Shown: positions 1 through 10,448, counted from the first letter of the stretch. The stretch is 27,010 bases of DNA from Folioceros fuciformis (GCA_049999805.1 JBNGIO010004006.1:1-27010), one strand, 5' to 3'. Numbers and translations are program-made. The notes: generated from the sequence alone by a model not told the origin.

Positions 1-115
1 GATTAGACTAATGTGATTAGTCTGATTAGACTAATGTGATTAGTCTGATTAGACTAATGTGATTAGTCTGATTAGACTAATGTGATTAGTTTAACTAGAC
101 TAATGTAATTAGTCT
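1..115. repeat. 23-bp palindromic minisatellite, five units
   Basis: Five consecutive 23-bp units start at 1, 24, 47, 70 and 93. The first three are identical, the fourth differs near its end and the fifth at three positions. Each unit contains a perfect inverted repeat, AGACTAATgtgATTAGTCT (8-bp arms, 3-nt loop). The junctions between units also pair (TAGTCT-gatt-AGACTA), so the array can fold in two registers. The array begins at the window edge and probably continues to the left. No coding potential is seen. Confidence 0.93.
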
Positions 116-249
116 AAGATTAGTGTCTAATTAAGTATCATTAGTTTAGATTAGCTTAAGCTAATCTTCAGGAAGCTATGAGAGACACTGTGAGACCTCT
201 CTTTCTCCTCTCCTCCTTGCCTCCTCCTCTCCTCTCCTTCACCATGTAG
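116..249. other. Non-coding spacer with a 20-bp palindrome and a pyrimidine tract
   Basis: After the minisatellite the sequence stays rich in TTAG/CTAA words. It contains the perfect palindrome AGATTAGCTTAAGCTAATCT at 148-167. From about 195 to 243 it becomes a C/T-rich tract just before the first retrotransposon homology. No gene is visible. Confidence 0.7.
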
Positions 250-323
250 CTCCTAGCGATCCTTCATGCTGCCGTCCACCTAGTCTGCACCTGGCAGAGA
301 AATCTCAAGCTGTTCAAGCACAG

Positions 324-1560
324 CTGTGGCACGCAAGGCTTGGCCATGTTAATCAATAGAAGCTGGTCAAGATGTCTACTATGGACTGCTACCGTGAACC
401 CTTGCCCAAATGCTTCAAAGAACTCCCTGTGTGCGATGCTTGTGTGGTTGCTAAGCAAAAGGAGTTGCCCTTCTTGACTGCTCTTGCCTATCGCACTATG
501 AACGTCTTGGACCTGGTGCATCCTGACATTTTGGTCAAGATACATGTTTCCTCTCTGGGAGGAGCGTTTTATTACCTTACGCTTACCGATGACTATAGTT
601 GCTATTCCTTGACTTACCCTATGAAGGCAAAGTCTGATACTTTCCCCATATTCCAGGAATGGGTGACTATGATTCATCGGCAAATTGGTCAACTTTTGTG
701 CTGCTTGAGATCTGACAATGGCACTGAGTTTGTTCATGCTCCTTTTGAATAGTTCCTTACAGCACAAGGGATAGTCAGACAGCTCATTGTTTCGTATACC
801 CAGCAATAAAACGGGGTAGCAGAACGACGTAATCAGACTCTCTTGGGCATGACACGAAGTATGCTACCTTGGTCGGGGTTAAGTAAATCTTACTGGGCGG
901 AGGCCGTTGTCACTGCCACGTATATCCTTAATCGGCTGATTACCTCTACCATTATTGGGAAGACTCCATACAAGCTCATCTGGGGATGCAAGCCGAGTAT
1001 CTTGCATCTTCGTGTTTTTGGTTCCCCTACCTACGCCTATGTTCCTTTTGAGCTGCGTAAGAAGCTGCATGATCGGGCCAAGCCTATGGTTTTTGTTGGT
1101 TATGGTGAGGAAGCTAAAGCTTATAAGCTCTATGATCCTCCCTCTCACCGATCCATCCTTGCTCGAAGTGTCACGTTCAAGGAACTATGGCAGCCGGCTC
1201 AGCCTCATTTTCTGGAAGCTGTTCCCTCCTCTTCGACTGCCCCTACTAGCTCCTATACCCCTGCAGAGTTACCCGATGCCGCGGACTATTATGTCTTCTT
1301 AGTTTATCCTCAGGATTCGCCTGTTGCAACTTCAGGGGGTGACCTTGATGAATTTGCTCCTGTCGAAGTTGTTGCGGTTGATCCTACAGAACCAGCTCCT
1401 GTCGAGGCTGCTGAGGTCGATTTTGGTGAGGACGAAGAGACCGATTCTGATGTTGTTTGAGACCAGGATGTTGTTGATTCTGATCCAGTCGTTTCAGCTG
1501 ATGAGGCTCTTCAATCTGCTGATGAGATACCTCCAGCATTAGTTTCTACTGAGCCTGAAC
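324..1560 (+). pseudogene. Copia A GAG-pre-integrase and integrase remnant
   Basis: Reading in one frame from 324, the GAG-pre-integrase signature WHARLGHV is followed by a stop and then DCYREPLPKCF with the C-x2-C zinc-binding pair (CDAC). The integrase core follows, with TDDYS (first Asp) and RSDNGTEF (second Asp), then a stop at 750-752. NGVAERRNQT carries the catalytic Glu, with a stop just before it near 805-807. The 205-codon segment from 843 holds the integrase C-terminal region (ILNRL, LRVFGSPTYAYVP, FVGYGEEAKAYKLYDP) and an acidic linker ending at a stop at 1458-1460. Homology continues in frame to about 1560, then the frame changes. All D, D and E positions are recognisable, but the stops rule out an intact product. 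Confidence 0.88.
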
Positions 1561-1578
1561 GACGCTGTCCGTCTACAA

Positions 1579-3300
1579 ATGGACCTTCTCGGGATCAGTG
1601 GCATGAAGGAAGTACCTTATGCAGCCCCTGACTGGCGAGCTCCACGAATTTCTTCAGTTCGTCGCAACCCTGTTGATTTTGGTACTGGTTATCCTCAAGA
1701 GCCTCGTACATATCAGGAGGTAATTACAGGCAAAGACAAGGATCAGTGGATTCCTTCTATCAAAGACGAATATGATTCTCTAATAAAAAACAAGACATGG
1801 GAGCTGTGTCCCTTACCTGCTGAGAGGAAAGCTGTGAGCTGCAAGTGGGTGTTTAAGCACAAGCTTAATGCACAAGGCCAAATAGCTAGATACAAGTCTA
1901 GACTTGTGGCTCATGGTTTTTCTCAGGTTGCAGGTGTCGATTACTCAGAAACCTTCAGCCCTGTAGTCAAAACTTAGTCTATTAGGCTCATACTGGCACT
2001 TGCATCTGCTCGAAATTGGGACTTAGAGCAGATGGATGTGTCTACAACTTTTTTGTACGGGGAGCTTGAAGAAGATATCTTTATGGAGCAGCCTGAAGGT
2101 TTTGTTGACCCTGAACATCCAACATGGGCATGTAAGCTGAAGAAGACTATCTACGGCCTAAAGCAAAGTGCACGTGAGTGGTATAAAACCATCGACGCTT
2201 ACCTGAAGTCTATTGGTTTTCTCCAGAACCTCGCAGATGCCAACGTATACGTCTACTTTATGGATGGGAAAATGGTGCTGTTAGCTCTCTATGTCAACGA
2301 TGCGATTCTAGCATCAGACAGTCGTAAGTTGCTAATATGGGTTAAGGAAATGCTCCATAGACTGTATGATATGAAGGACATAGGAACACTTACTTTCGTG
2401 CTGGGAGTTCAGTTGTTGAGAGACAGATAGAATAAGCTCCTGGTCCTGCATTAGACAAAATATGTGAATGAAACCCTCCAGCGTTTTCATTTAGACAATG
2501 CACGACCTGTAAACACTCCTGGCACCATTGGTTTCAAGCTTACCTCTGAGCAGTCACCCAAGGACGAAGACGAGACTGAAGCTATGTCCTTTGTCCCGTA
2601 TTGGCACGCAGTAGGATGTCTGAATTATATTGCTTGATGGACACGCACGGATATACAACATGCTGTAAGCTCTGTTGCTCAGTTTCTGGAACGACCTGGC
2701 AAGGAGCATTGGGGCGCTGTCAAACGCATCATGCGTTATCTCAAGGGCACTGCAACATATGGACTGTGTTACAGAGGGGGCGCACCTGATGGTTCTACAC
2801 TTGTAGGTTACGCTGATGCCGATTGGGCCTCAGACCTTGAAAGTAGACGCAGCCTGTCCGCCTACAGCTTCTTCCTCTCAGGCGCAGCTGTAAATTGGAG
2901 TTCAAAGAAGCAGGCCTCTGTAGCTCTGTCCTCTACTGAGGTTGAGTACAAAGCTCTTACAGATGCGGCTAAAGAAGCCGAATGGGAGAGGAGTTTCCTG
3001 GCCGGTCTTTGTGTCTCATAGCCCCAACCCACTACAGTCTTTTGTGACAACCAGTCCACCATAGCCCTTGTTGGGAATCCGCGCTTTCACGCACGCACGA
3101 AACACATAGAAATCTAGCACCATTTCGTGCGCCACTCTGTTGAAAGGAAAATAGTCAGAATTGAGCATGTATCAACTGACCTTAATGTCGCTGATCTGCT
3201 CACGAAGACATTGCTTGGTCCTAAGCATACTTTTCATTTAGGACAGATGGGATTGGTAGATCACACCAGTGTCTTCTCATCTCCAACCCTCACACGTTAG
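1579..3300 (+). pseudogene. Copia A reverse transcriptase and RNase H remnant
   Basis: One frame carries Copia RVT_2 and RNase HI homology from 1579 to the final stop at 3298-3300. Landmarks are WVFKHKLNAQGQIARYKSRLVA, QMDVSTTFLYGELEEDIFMEQPEG, LKKTIYGLKQSAREWY, LYVNDAILAS (catalytic box), WTRTDIQHAV, GYADADWASD (RNase H Asp), SSTEVEYKAL and FHARTKHIEI. Internal stops occur at 1975, 2428, about 2452, about 2635, 3019 and about 3115. The third residue of the YVDD box is Asn (codon 2296-2298), which would abolish polymerase activity even without the stops. The nearby 62- and 96-codon open stretches (2601 and 2731) are pieces or shadows of this reading frame, not separate genes. Confidence 0.9.
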
Positions 3301-3579
3301 GGTTCTTCGAGTCTGGAGATTTTCCTTTCAGCTCTGACAACAGGTTGCCGCAGTTGAAGCTTCAACTTGATATCAAATCGCTGCACAGTTGCACTGATTT
3401 TATGCTGGCGAGAGGATATGCAATACCTCTGTCACCCAGCCTTAGGTGCTTTGTCACTCGCCCTGCTTCAACTACACGTCGTCCAGTTCCACTGACAACT
3501 TGCAGGTCGATCCTCAACCGCGAACTGTGGACGCTGAAGTGCACAAGTATTACGAAACAGCTATGTCCTTAAGGGGGTG
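3301..3579 (+). other. Copia A 3' non-coding region with polypurine tract
   Basis: Following the last pol stop, about 270 bp carry no recognisable protein. The segment ends in a purine-rich run, AAGGGGGTG at 3571-3579, directly before the LTR-like TGTTAG. This is the position expected of the polypurine tract that primes plus-strand synthesis in LTR retrotransposons. Confidence 0.6.
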
Positions 3580-3745
3580 TGTTAGGATAAATAATCGTTG
3601 ATTATTTATATGCTAAGTACATAGTCTTTCATATTTTAGATACACTTATAAAGTGAAGGGGCACGAAGCCCAATTGACATATACAACATACATTTTTGTT
3701 AATTATTTTATTATTCAGTCTACTTGCTGTGTTGCTAGGACTACA
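3580..3745 (+). repeat. Probable 3' LTR of Copia A
   Basis: The segment starts TGTTAGGATAA right after the polypurine tract, is AT-rich, and can end in CA at 3744-3745 (GGACTACA), giving the TG...CA boundaries usual for LTRs. No second copy is visible in the window, so the ends are inferred, and the right end could lie a little further along (up to about 3765). Gag-like sequence of element B begins only about 25 bp later. Confidence 0.55.
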
Positions 3746-3769
3746 CCTCTGCTACGTCCACAGCACTAA

Positions 3770-4306
3770 ATGAAGACTCTTGTCACATCTCATGTCACCA
3801 AGTTCCGCCACCTGCGAGCTCAAATAGTTTCCCTTGGCTGCAAGATGGACGAGGTAGAGGTCGTTGCTCAACTGTTGAGCAGCCTCCCTTCTTCCTATCA
3901 AAATTCATCTACACATAGAATGGACCCATCCGGACTGCTCATCAGGCATCCNNNNNNNNNNNNNNNNNNNNNNNNNNNNNNNNNNNNNNNNNNNNNNNNN
4001 NNNNNNNNNNNNNNNNNNNNNNNNNNNNNNNNNNNNNNNNNNNNNNNNNNNCCTCTAGCAGCGCCCAAGTGGACAGGGAACTGTAACTGGTGTGGTGCCG
4101 CTGGGCATGTGAGTGCCGCAAGAAGAAAGATGACGAACCACAGCGATCACAGCCCACAAGACCGTCAACGAACGTTGTTGTCAAGGAGAAAGGAGAGAAC
4201 TCTAAGGCTACAGTGAAGATACTCATAGTCTGTATGAGGACTTCATCGCATGGCAAAGATGACTGGTTCCTAGACTCAGAAGCTACTGCACATATCTGCA
4301 ACAACT
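3770..4306 (+). pseudogene. Copia B partial gag, zinc knuckle and protease
   Basis: Residues after the first Met (HVTKFRHLRAQIVSLGCKMDEVE, then LLSSLPSSYQ) match the central part of Copia gag (UBN2/Retrotran_gag_2 family). The N-terminal portion is absent. After the run of Ns a CCHC knuckle starts (CNWCGAAGH), but its last Cys is reached only by changing frame, so a frameshift falls inside the knuckle. The other frame continues into DDWFLDSEATAHICNN, the Copia aspartic protease active site; the usual D-S-G triad reads D-S-E here (Glu codon 4279-4281). A stop follows at 4306. The element's gag-protease is therefore non-functional. Confidence 0.8.
3952..4051. other. Assembly gap, 100 Ns
   Basis: Exactly 100 consecutive undefined bases lie inside the gag remnant. 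A round number such as this usually marks a scaffold join of unknown true size, so the spacing across it and the continuity of the two flanks are not certain. Confidence 0.98.
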
Positions 4307-4621
4307 GATTTATTCTCTAGTTTGACAATGTATCGAATGGAGGATAAAGTCTTGCTTGGCAATGAAAGGAGTGACACTAGCCTCTAAGTCAAAGGACATG
4401 GGGAATGTACCTTCATTCTCGATGACAACACAGTTCTGAAGGTCGCCGGAGTTCTATTTGTACCTAAGATGGCCAAGAATCTTCTGTCAATGAGCAAGAT
4501 CATGTAGCTTTGGACGTATAAGATACGTGTCGCTGATGATGCCTGCTGCCTTTACAGGAAGAATTCCTCTAGTGCATGTGCAGTTAGAGGCATCCTCGAC
4601 CATGACTCGTACAGGCTAGAG

Positions 4622-5858
4622 TTGAGGTGTTCCCCTCACCCTGTAAGTCACTCCTCCTTTACTATCAACATGAAAACAACTAGGTTAGCATCCCTGTGGC
4701 ACGCACGTCTAGGTCATGCTAAGCGACACAAACTCATTGACATGGCACGGATAGGTTGTCACAGAGAACCCCTACCTGCTTGTTTTAGAGACCTCCCCAT
4801 CTGCGAATCATGCATTCTCGCCAAACAGAAGGAGTTATCATTCCCCAAAGCTGCACACAGAGCAAAGACTCTCCTTGCCCTTGTACATCCTGATATCTCA
4901 GGCAAGATCCACGAGCGGCTGTCTTTGGGTGGAGCCTTGTACTACTTAACCCTTACAGACGACTTCAATCGGTATTCTTGGACTATACGCATGCAACTGA
5001 AAAGTGATACCCTTTTGCACTTCAATCAGTGGCTTCCAATTGCACAAAGACAATCTGGATGCCTCCTTAAAGTCCTGCGCAGCGACAATGGGACAGAGTT
5101 CGTCAATAATGCATTTTACGACTATCTCCAAGAACAAGGCATACAGAGGCAGCTTATCGTCCCATATACCCAACAGTAGAACGACATTGCCGAAAGCAAA
5201 AAACCAGACACTATTAGGGATGACGAGGAGCATGCTACTCTATGCTAGCTTACCTCAAGAGTATAAGGCGGAAGGTGTAGTTACAACCACGTATATACTT
5301 AACAGGATACTCACCAACTTTGTCCCTGGACAAACCCCGTATGAGGTATTCTGGCATAGGAAACCGAGCTTGCTCCATCTCCGAGTATTTGGATCAAAGG
5401 CCTTCGCCTATATCCCTGCAGAAAAATGCAAGAAGTTAGAAGACCGAGCTCAAAGTCTCCTTTTTGTGGGATACAGCAAACATGTGAAGGTCTATAAACT
5501 CTATAATCCTAACACCCGATCACTGGTCCTAACACGCAGTGTCACCCTTATAGAACCATTACACCCAATGACTACCAACCTCACATCTCCCAACCCTTCA
5601 GAGGGAGTAGCTGGAGAGGACAGTCCTGACACTGTCACCTTCCCTATAGATGAGGAAGAAGACCTCTCCAACTTCCCATCTGAGGAAGTAGATGACACTG
5701 TCGAGGTTCCCCCTGCCATTGGTCCTAACCGTATAGTAGACATAGGTGAACCAGTAGAAGACCTTGTAGATGACAAAACAACTCGGCTGATGAGGAGGAT
5801 GCTGTACCCGACCCTGACCAGCACCTCGAACCAGACCCTGCTCCAGAACCGTTCCTAA
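4622..5858 (+). pseudogene. Copia B integrase region, frameshifted
   Basis: The frame from 4622 carries WHARLGHAKRHKLIDM, the CESC pair, DDFNRYSW (first Asp) and LRSDNGTEFVNN (second Asp), and ends at a stop after IVPYTQQ (5179). The next segment is altered at the usual NGVAER box, where the same frame gives NDIAES. Homology resumes in another frame (ORF to 5858) with NQTLLGMTRSML, TTYILNRILT, LLHLRVFGSKAFAYIP, FVGYSKHVKVYKLYNP and a long acidic linker rich in Glu and Asp. At least one indel near 5180-5210 is required. This segment aligns domain for domain with 324-1560. Confidence 0.86.
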
Positions 5859-5919
5859 GACGTTCCACACGCCATAGGCCACCCCTAGACCAGTGGTTAG
5901 AACCTTATTACTAGTCAGT

Positions 5920-7534
5920 TGATTTTCGCACTTCTTCAGCAGTCTTTGGTGCTACTCAAAACATCCTTCCTGCTGAGGAACCCTCATCCTACAAGGAAGC
6001 CCTTCAAGGCCCGGATTGCTCCAAGTGGTAGGCAGCAATGGAGGAAGAATACTAGTCTCTGCTCAAGAACAAGACCTGGCAAATCGCTGACCTCCCACTT
6101 GGACGCAAAGCTATCTCCTGTAAGTGGGTTTTTAAACTTAAACTCAATGCTAAAGGGGAGATTGCCAGATACAAAGCTAGGTTAGTGGCAAGAGGCTTCA
6201 CCCAGGTTGAGGGCCTGGATTACCAGGAAACATTCTCACCTGTCGTTCGAGCACAGTCCATTCGCATCCTGCTGGCACTTGCAGCAGAGTAGGACCTCGA
6301 CCTACAGCAAATGGACATATGCACTGCTTACCTTTATGGGGACCTAGATGAAGATTTGTATATGGCACAGTCTGAAGGAAAAGAAGATCTTGAACAAACC
6401 CTAAAGTACTTCAACCGCTTAAATGCACATATGGTATATCACCATGCATATTTACCAACTGAGTATCTCCTTCGTTCAAAGCACAGCAGACTCCAACGTC
6501 TACCGGCTCAACCGAGGAAGCAGCTTCGTTATATTGGCTTTATACGTCGACGATGTTATCCTCGTCACAAACAGTAACACTCTGTTAGTTGAGGTTAAGC
6601 AAAAACTCAGCACTAAGTTTGAGACGAAAGACATCGGAGAACTTAAATACTGTTTGGGAGTACAGTTTTTAAGAGTACGAGAAGAAGGTTTGCTAATAGT
6701 TCATCAGCACAAATACATCAGTGATATTCTGCGCAAGTTTAAACTTGACGAAGCCAGACCCTCAACTACCCCCCTATGCTATGGGTGTGAAGCTTACCAG
6801 TCTCTAGTGCCCCCAATCTCAGGAAGAAGTCGAGGACATGAAAGGTGTCCCCTACAAGCATGCAGTCGGCAGCCTGATCTTCTTAGCCAACTGGACAAGG
6901 CCAGATATCCAGTACTCGGTAAGTACAGTATCTCAGTTCTTGGAAAATCCAGGAACAGCCCACTGGGCCGCTGTCAAGCGTATTTTCCGCTATCTCAAAG
7001 GAACCCACAAGTATGGTCTTTTCTATTGAAGGACTGGACAACTGAAACTTACCCTTAGGGGATTCACAGATGCTGACTGGGCATCGGACAGTGATTCTAG
7101 GAAAAGCCTTTCCTCATATTGCTTCCTGTTGACATCTGCTGTCGTGAGCTGGTCGTGTAAGAAGCAATCTTCTATAGCCCTGTCATCCACAGAAGCAGAA
7201 TACAAATCATTGATAGATGCTTCAAAGGAGGCTGAATGGAAAAGGACTTTCCTCCATGATCTTGACCAGACCCAGCACACCAACCCCTATCATGTGTGAT
7301 AACATATAAGCTTTAGCCCTTGTTGCCAACCCACGTTTCCTGGCCCGCACTAAACACATAGAAATACAACATCACTATGTTAGAGACGTGGTGGAGCGCG
7401 GGGTTGTGAAAGTAGGTTATGTGCATACAAATTCTAGTGTCGCAAATGTGCTAACAAAAGGATTGGCAAAGCACAAACACTACCAGCACCTTGTAGGGCT
7501 AGGCCTGGATGATTACACAAAATACTTTGGATGA
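5920..7534 (+). pseudogene. Copia B reverse transcriptase and RNase H, frameshifted
   Basis: Pieces of RVT_2 lie in several frames: [21 protein letters not shown] and [17 protein letters not shown] (about 6065-6210), then QMDICTAYLYGDLDEDLYM (6308 on). A degraded stretch at 6390-6480 replaces the usual 'YGLKQ' region. ALYVDDVILV follows, with the catalytic YVDD intact at 6543-6554, and then the RNase H domain from 6838 (HAVGSLIFLANWTRPDIQY, FTDADWASDSDSRKSLSS, SSTEAEYKSLIDASKEAEW). The C-terminal part ends ANVLTKGLAKHKHYQHL...YFG at a stop, 7532-7534. Stops interrupt it at about 6031, 6052, 6291 and 7027. It is better preserved than element A, but still not translatable. Confidence 0.87.
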
Positions 7535-8338
7535 CTTATCTGGGGTTGTGGGGGTGGGGCGGGAACTTGAAGGTTCCTTAGGAATTGGTGTTGTGCCTTC
7601 GGTCTTCTTCGAAGGCGCATAGGAGCTACAAACGCCACACAAATTTCCTGTCCCTGCAACAACAGAGGGAGATGGATAGCCTTGCAAAGGAGGATGAAGC
7701 TAACCTTAAGACCTAATCTCCTAGCAATGCGATGCCTCTCCTATGAAGCAGGTTTCTCCTCTTGCTCTCGTCACCGGGCGGCGGTACCCTGTCACCAGCC
7801 AACATAAGCTCAAGCTCCGTTATCCTCTCCATGGCAGCTTTGAGCTTTGCAGCGAGGACTGGGGCCGCATACAGAGAGTAGTGCATCCTTGCTGGACGCT
7901 TTGGTTCTCATGTCCTCTCTACCCTCCTAGTTCCTGAAAAGGGCCCATGGTTGGAGACGGCGAAGCTGTTGATACTGGCCGCCAATTGTTCCAGTGTGGA
8001 ACATAGCGTCCCTGACGGTGACTTCGAATCAGCAGCCGCATCTCCCGCGTGGATGCTCCTCCCCCTTTGCCTTCTCTAATATGTTAAGGGGCATTCGTAG
8101 CTCGCTCCCCCTCGCGTCTTCATGCCTCCAGCTGCCTGCGCAAAGTGATGTCCCAAGACGACGGGGCAAGCAAGGTCGAAAATAGAGATTGTGAGGGCAA
8201 TGCTTCAGGAAATGTTTGCGGCGGCGAGAGACCAAGGCTGACCCAAGAGCACCAATACAGTGATAGCGCAAAATCGAGCGTAACGAATTCGCAATGGTGT
8301 GAACATGTTTAGTCTAACTAAGCCTACCTTTAAAGGGA
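7535..8338 (+). other. Post-pol segment of Copia B, no recognised gene
   Basis: The 800 bp between the end of RNase H and the LTR-like TGTTAAATATG at 8339 contain only short open frames (62-80 codons, both strands) with no recognisable motif. A G-rich run (GGGGTTGTGGGGGTGGGG) at about 7541-7559 could be a polypurine remnant. Either the element has a long 3' non-coding region or other sequence is inserted here. Confidence 0.5.
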
Positions 8339-8705
8339 GTGTTAAATATGAAAGGATAAGGCTAGTTAGGGTGAGAAGTATGAACCGACACCTAGAGTCA
8401 CATATATAGTGATCCAAATGTGAACTTCTTTTTAATGTTCTGTTTACAATGCAATTTATCTTTTCCGCTCCTTGCAAAATAAACACAATGGCCTAAAACT
8501 TTGTGTACAAATAGGTTACAGCAGCTCATCCTTCTTGTATGTTGCTGTTAGCATACATAATATCTGAGAAAGCCTTATATAGTCGTTTCCTCACTTCTGC
8601 ATCACGTACCTTTTGCAAAAGATGTATATGCTAGCATCTGCGAATGTGCCACAAACATAAATACACGGGCATACTCTAGCCAAAGGCTATTCAAATAGCA
8701 TTTAT
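8339..8705 (+). repeat. Possible LTR-like sequence after element B
   Basis: TGTTAAATATGAAAGGATAAGG follows the purine run AAAGGGAG, as LTR starts do in Copia elements. The sequence is AT-rich, with a possible AATAAA polyadenylation signal near 8477. No matching second copy is present in the window and no CA end could be fixed, so the right limit is arbitrary. No gene is seen up to the MULE relic. Confidence 0.35.
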
Positions 8706-8711
8706 TTCAGC

Positions 8712-9868
8712 TTAGCAATCATCAACAAGAAAGGAGGAAGGAGTCCATGTAGGGTGCTTCGATAACATGCAGATTCGAAGTGCATGTAACCACTTTACTA
8801 TCTCTTCACTAGCTCTTGAGTCTGTGAGTACCCAAGCAACGGGAATTCCATTGAAATGATCATCGAAAACTAAGATGGAAAAAAGTTGTTTCTGCAAAAT
8901 GAAGAGAACATCAAAGTTAACAAGCTTCTACATTATGACTCTAAACTTAGATATCACATGCCATGTACTCACTTTCCATTTGTTGGTCCCAAAGCTTACA
9001 TCCATAGACTATACATTATTTGTCTTCCATTTGATAAGCATCTCCTCTTGGAAAGGTGTCTATATCCCTAAGGAAAAAATAGGATGTTCTCCTAAGAAGT
9101 GAGATACAATGTCCTTGTGCATAACAATCCACAAACGGACACTATCCTCATCACGAGCAGCCAAGGCATAGAAGTGAGCACATGGTTCTCTTGCAATATT
9201 GTCAACATCCTTTCCAGAAACACAATCTTCTCGTGAAGGAGTGAGTGTAGCTGATTTGCTGCCCATGAATCGAATAGCCATCACCTTTCATAGTCTGTAA
9301 GAATTTGGGCTCATGGAACCTTGCGAAACACCCTATGCTTCACCCAATTCCAAATATGCTTCCATAGGTGAGGAGACAAGTGAGTTGGGTTCTCATATGG
9401 TCGATTGTGACAAAATTGGCCATTACTATCCACGTAAGAGCCCACAAAAACCTTAATCTCAGCAACATTAGGCCACACCAAGAGCTGTCGTACCTCAAAA
9501 TTATATTAGCAGCCCCTTTTGATGGTGTCCCCATATTTCACCTTTGACCGTCTGCTGCCCATGCCAGTCTTTGGTTTGTTGGTGAGCTTTGTAAACACTT
9601 CTATCCCTGTTAGACGCTTGTCTTGGAGGCCATGTGCACAAAAATGCTTATGCAAGCTCACATAATAGTGGTGACGCGTGTGTTGGGCACGACAAAATAG
9701 CGCTGATCTGTTCACAAGGGTGTGAGGAGTGTGACGTTGAATGTGCAAATTTGTTAGAAAGCCTTCCAAGGTTTCCTCCCCTTTCACAAAATCAGCAACT
9801 CTCTCACAAGGAATGAAAGCAACTCGCACATTCCTACAACGACTACCATATCTCTGCAACTCAAGCAT
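8712..9868 (-). pseudogene. Decayed MULE/SWIM-type transposase
   Basis: Read on the minus strand, three broken segments follow the order of a plant MULE-type transposase. At 9868-9506 is an N-terminal part (HIQRHTPHTLVNRSALFCRAQH). At about 9508-9300 comes FEVRQLLVWPNVAEIKVFV followed by THLSPHLWKHIWNWV. At 8897-8712 is the core end, FDDHFNGIPVAWVLTDSRASE then WTPSSFLVDDC; the pattern 'PVAWV(I/L)T...W.P..F.VDD' is the MULE transposase D-containing region. Stops and frame changes separate the pieces. The family assignment rests on my recollection of these motifs; terminal inverted repeats were not found. Confidence 0.65.
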
Positions 9869-9960
9869 CCATGTGAGTTCTTATTGTGTGAGGGGCCCAA
9901 CTGAGGTTGTGAGAGTGCCTAAATGGTAGGCCAGGGAATTGTTTGAGAGGATGCCATATT

Positions 9961-10448
9961 AGAACTGCAGAACACAGGAACAAGCAATATAAGTAAATGG
10001 CATGCAAGGGTCAAAGATGAGTGCGAGGAAATGTGGAGGGGGAGAATTCTTGATTGCAGGCGCACCTTGAATTCTCTACCATTCTAAGGAAGTGGAATTT
10101 CATGCAAAATTCCACTGCAAACAAATCAACAAGTATTCAGGTGCTTTCCATGGGCACGTTTCCATCTTCAGCACACACTTGCTCTTTGAATAACTCTCAT
10201 GCCACAATAGAACTATAGAACATAGGAACATGCAATACAAGTGAGTGGCATGCAAGGGTCAAAGATGAGTGCGATAAAATGTAGAGGGGGAGAATTCATG
10301 GATTGCAGGAGCACCTTAAATTCGAGGCCATTCTCAGGAAGTGGAATTTCATGTAGAATTCCACTACAAACACATCAACAAGTATTCAGGTGCTTTTCAT
10401 TAGCACGCTTTCTATCTTCAGCACACACCTACTCTTTGAATAGCTCTC
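9961..10448. repeat. Diverged tandem duplication, about 248-bp period
   Basis: Unit 1 (9961-10198) and unit 2 (10209-10448) align along their whole length. Shared words include GGCATGCAAGGGTCAAAGATG, GGAAGTGGAATTTCATG, ATCAACAAGTATTCAGGTGC and ATCTTCAGCACACAC. The offset is 248 bp at the left and 250 bp at the right, so there are small indels. Both units also carry a short inverted pair GTGGAATTTCAT...AATTCCAC. Neither unit has a long open frame; the 98-codon frame over unit 2 is broken in unit 1, so it is unlikely to be a gene. Confidence 0.88.

Larger units (their letters stand above)
250..3745 (+). mobile_element. Degenerate Ty1/Copia retrotransposon A, 5' truncated
   Basis: The domain order is GAG-pre-integrase, integrase, linker, reverse transcriptase (RVT_2), RNase H, purine tract and LTR-like sequence. 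Integrase before reverse transcriptase defines the Copia superfamily. No gag capsid, zinc knuckle, protease or 5' LTR is present, so the left end is truncated near 250-320. The polyprotein is broken by several in-frame stops and a frame change near 1560-1600, and the catalytic YVDD box of the reverse transcriptase reads YVND. The element is therefore an inactive relic. It is related to, but clearly diverged from, element B downstream; for example REPLPKCFKELPVCDAC here aligns with REPLPACFRDLPICESC there. Confidence 0.9.
3770..8338 (+). mobile_element. Degenerate Ty1/Copia retrotransposon B, 5' truncated, with assembly gap
   Basis: This is a second Copia element in the order gag (partial), zinc knuckle, protease, GAG-pre-integrase, integrase, reverse transcriptase and RNase H. 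It begins in the middle of gag right after the LTR of element A, without its own 5' LTR or primer-binding site. Coding homology ends at 7534. A possible 3' LTR start (TGTTAAATATG after TTTAAAGGGAG) lies at 8339, which would leave an unusually long 800-bp 3' region, so the right boundary is uncertain. Stops and frame changes affect every domain, although the reverse transcriptase still reads YVDD. Confidence 0.85.

Noticed and set aside
264-806. 180-codon minus-strand frame as a gene
   Set aside because: It is antisense to the clear Copia integrase remnant and has no recognisable domain.
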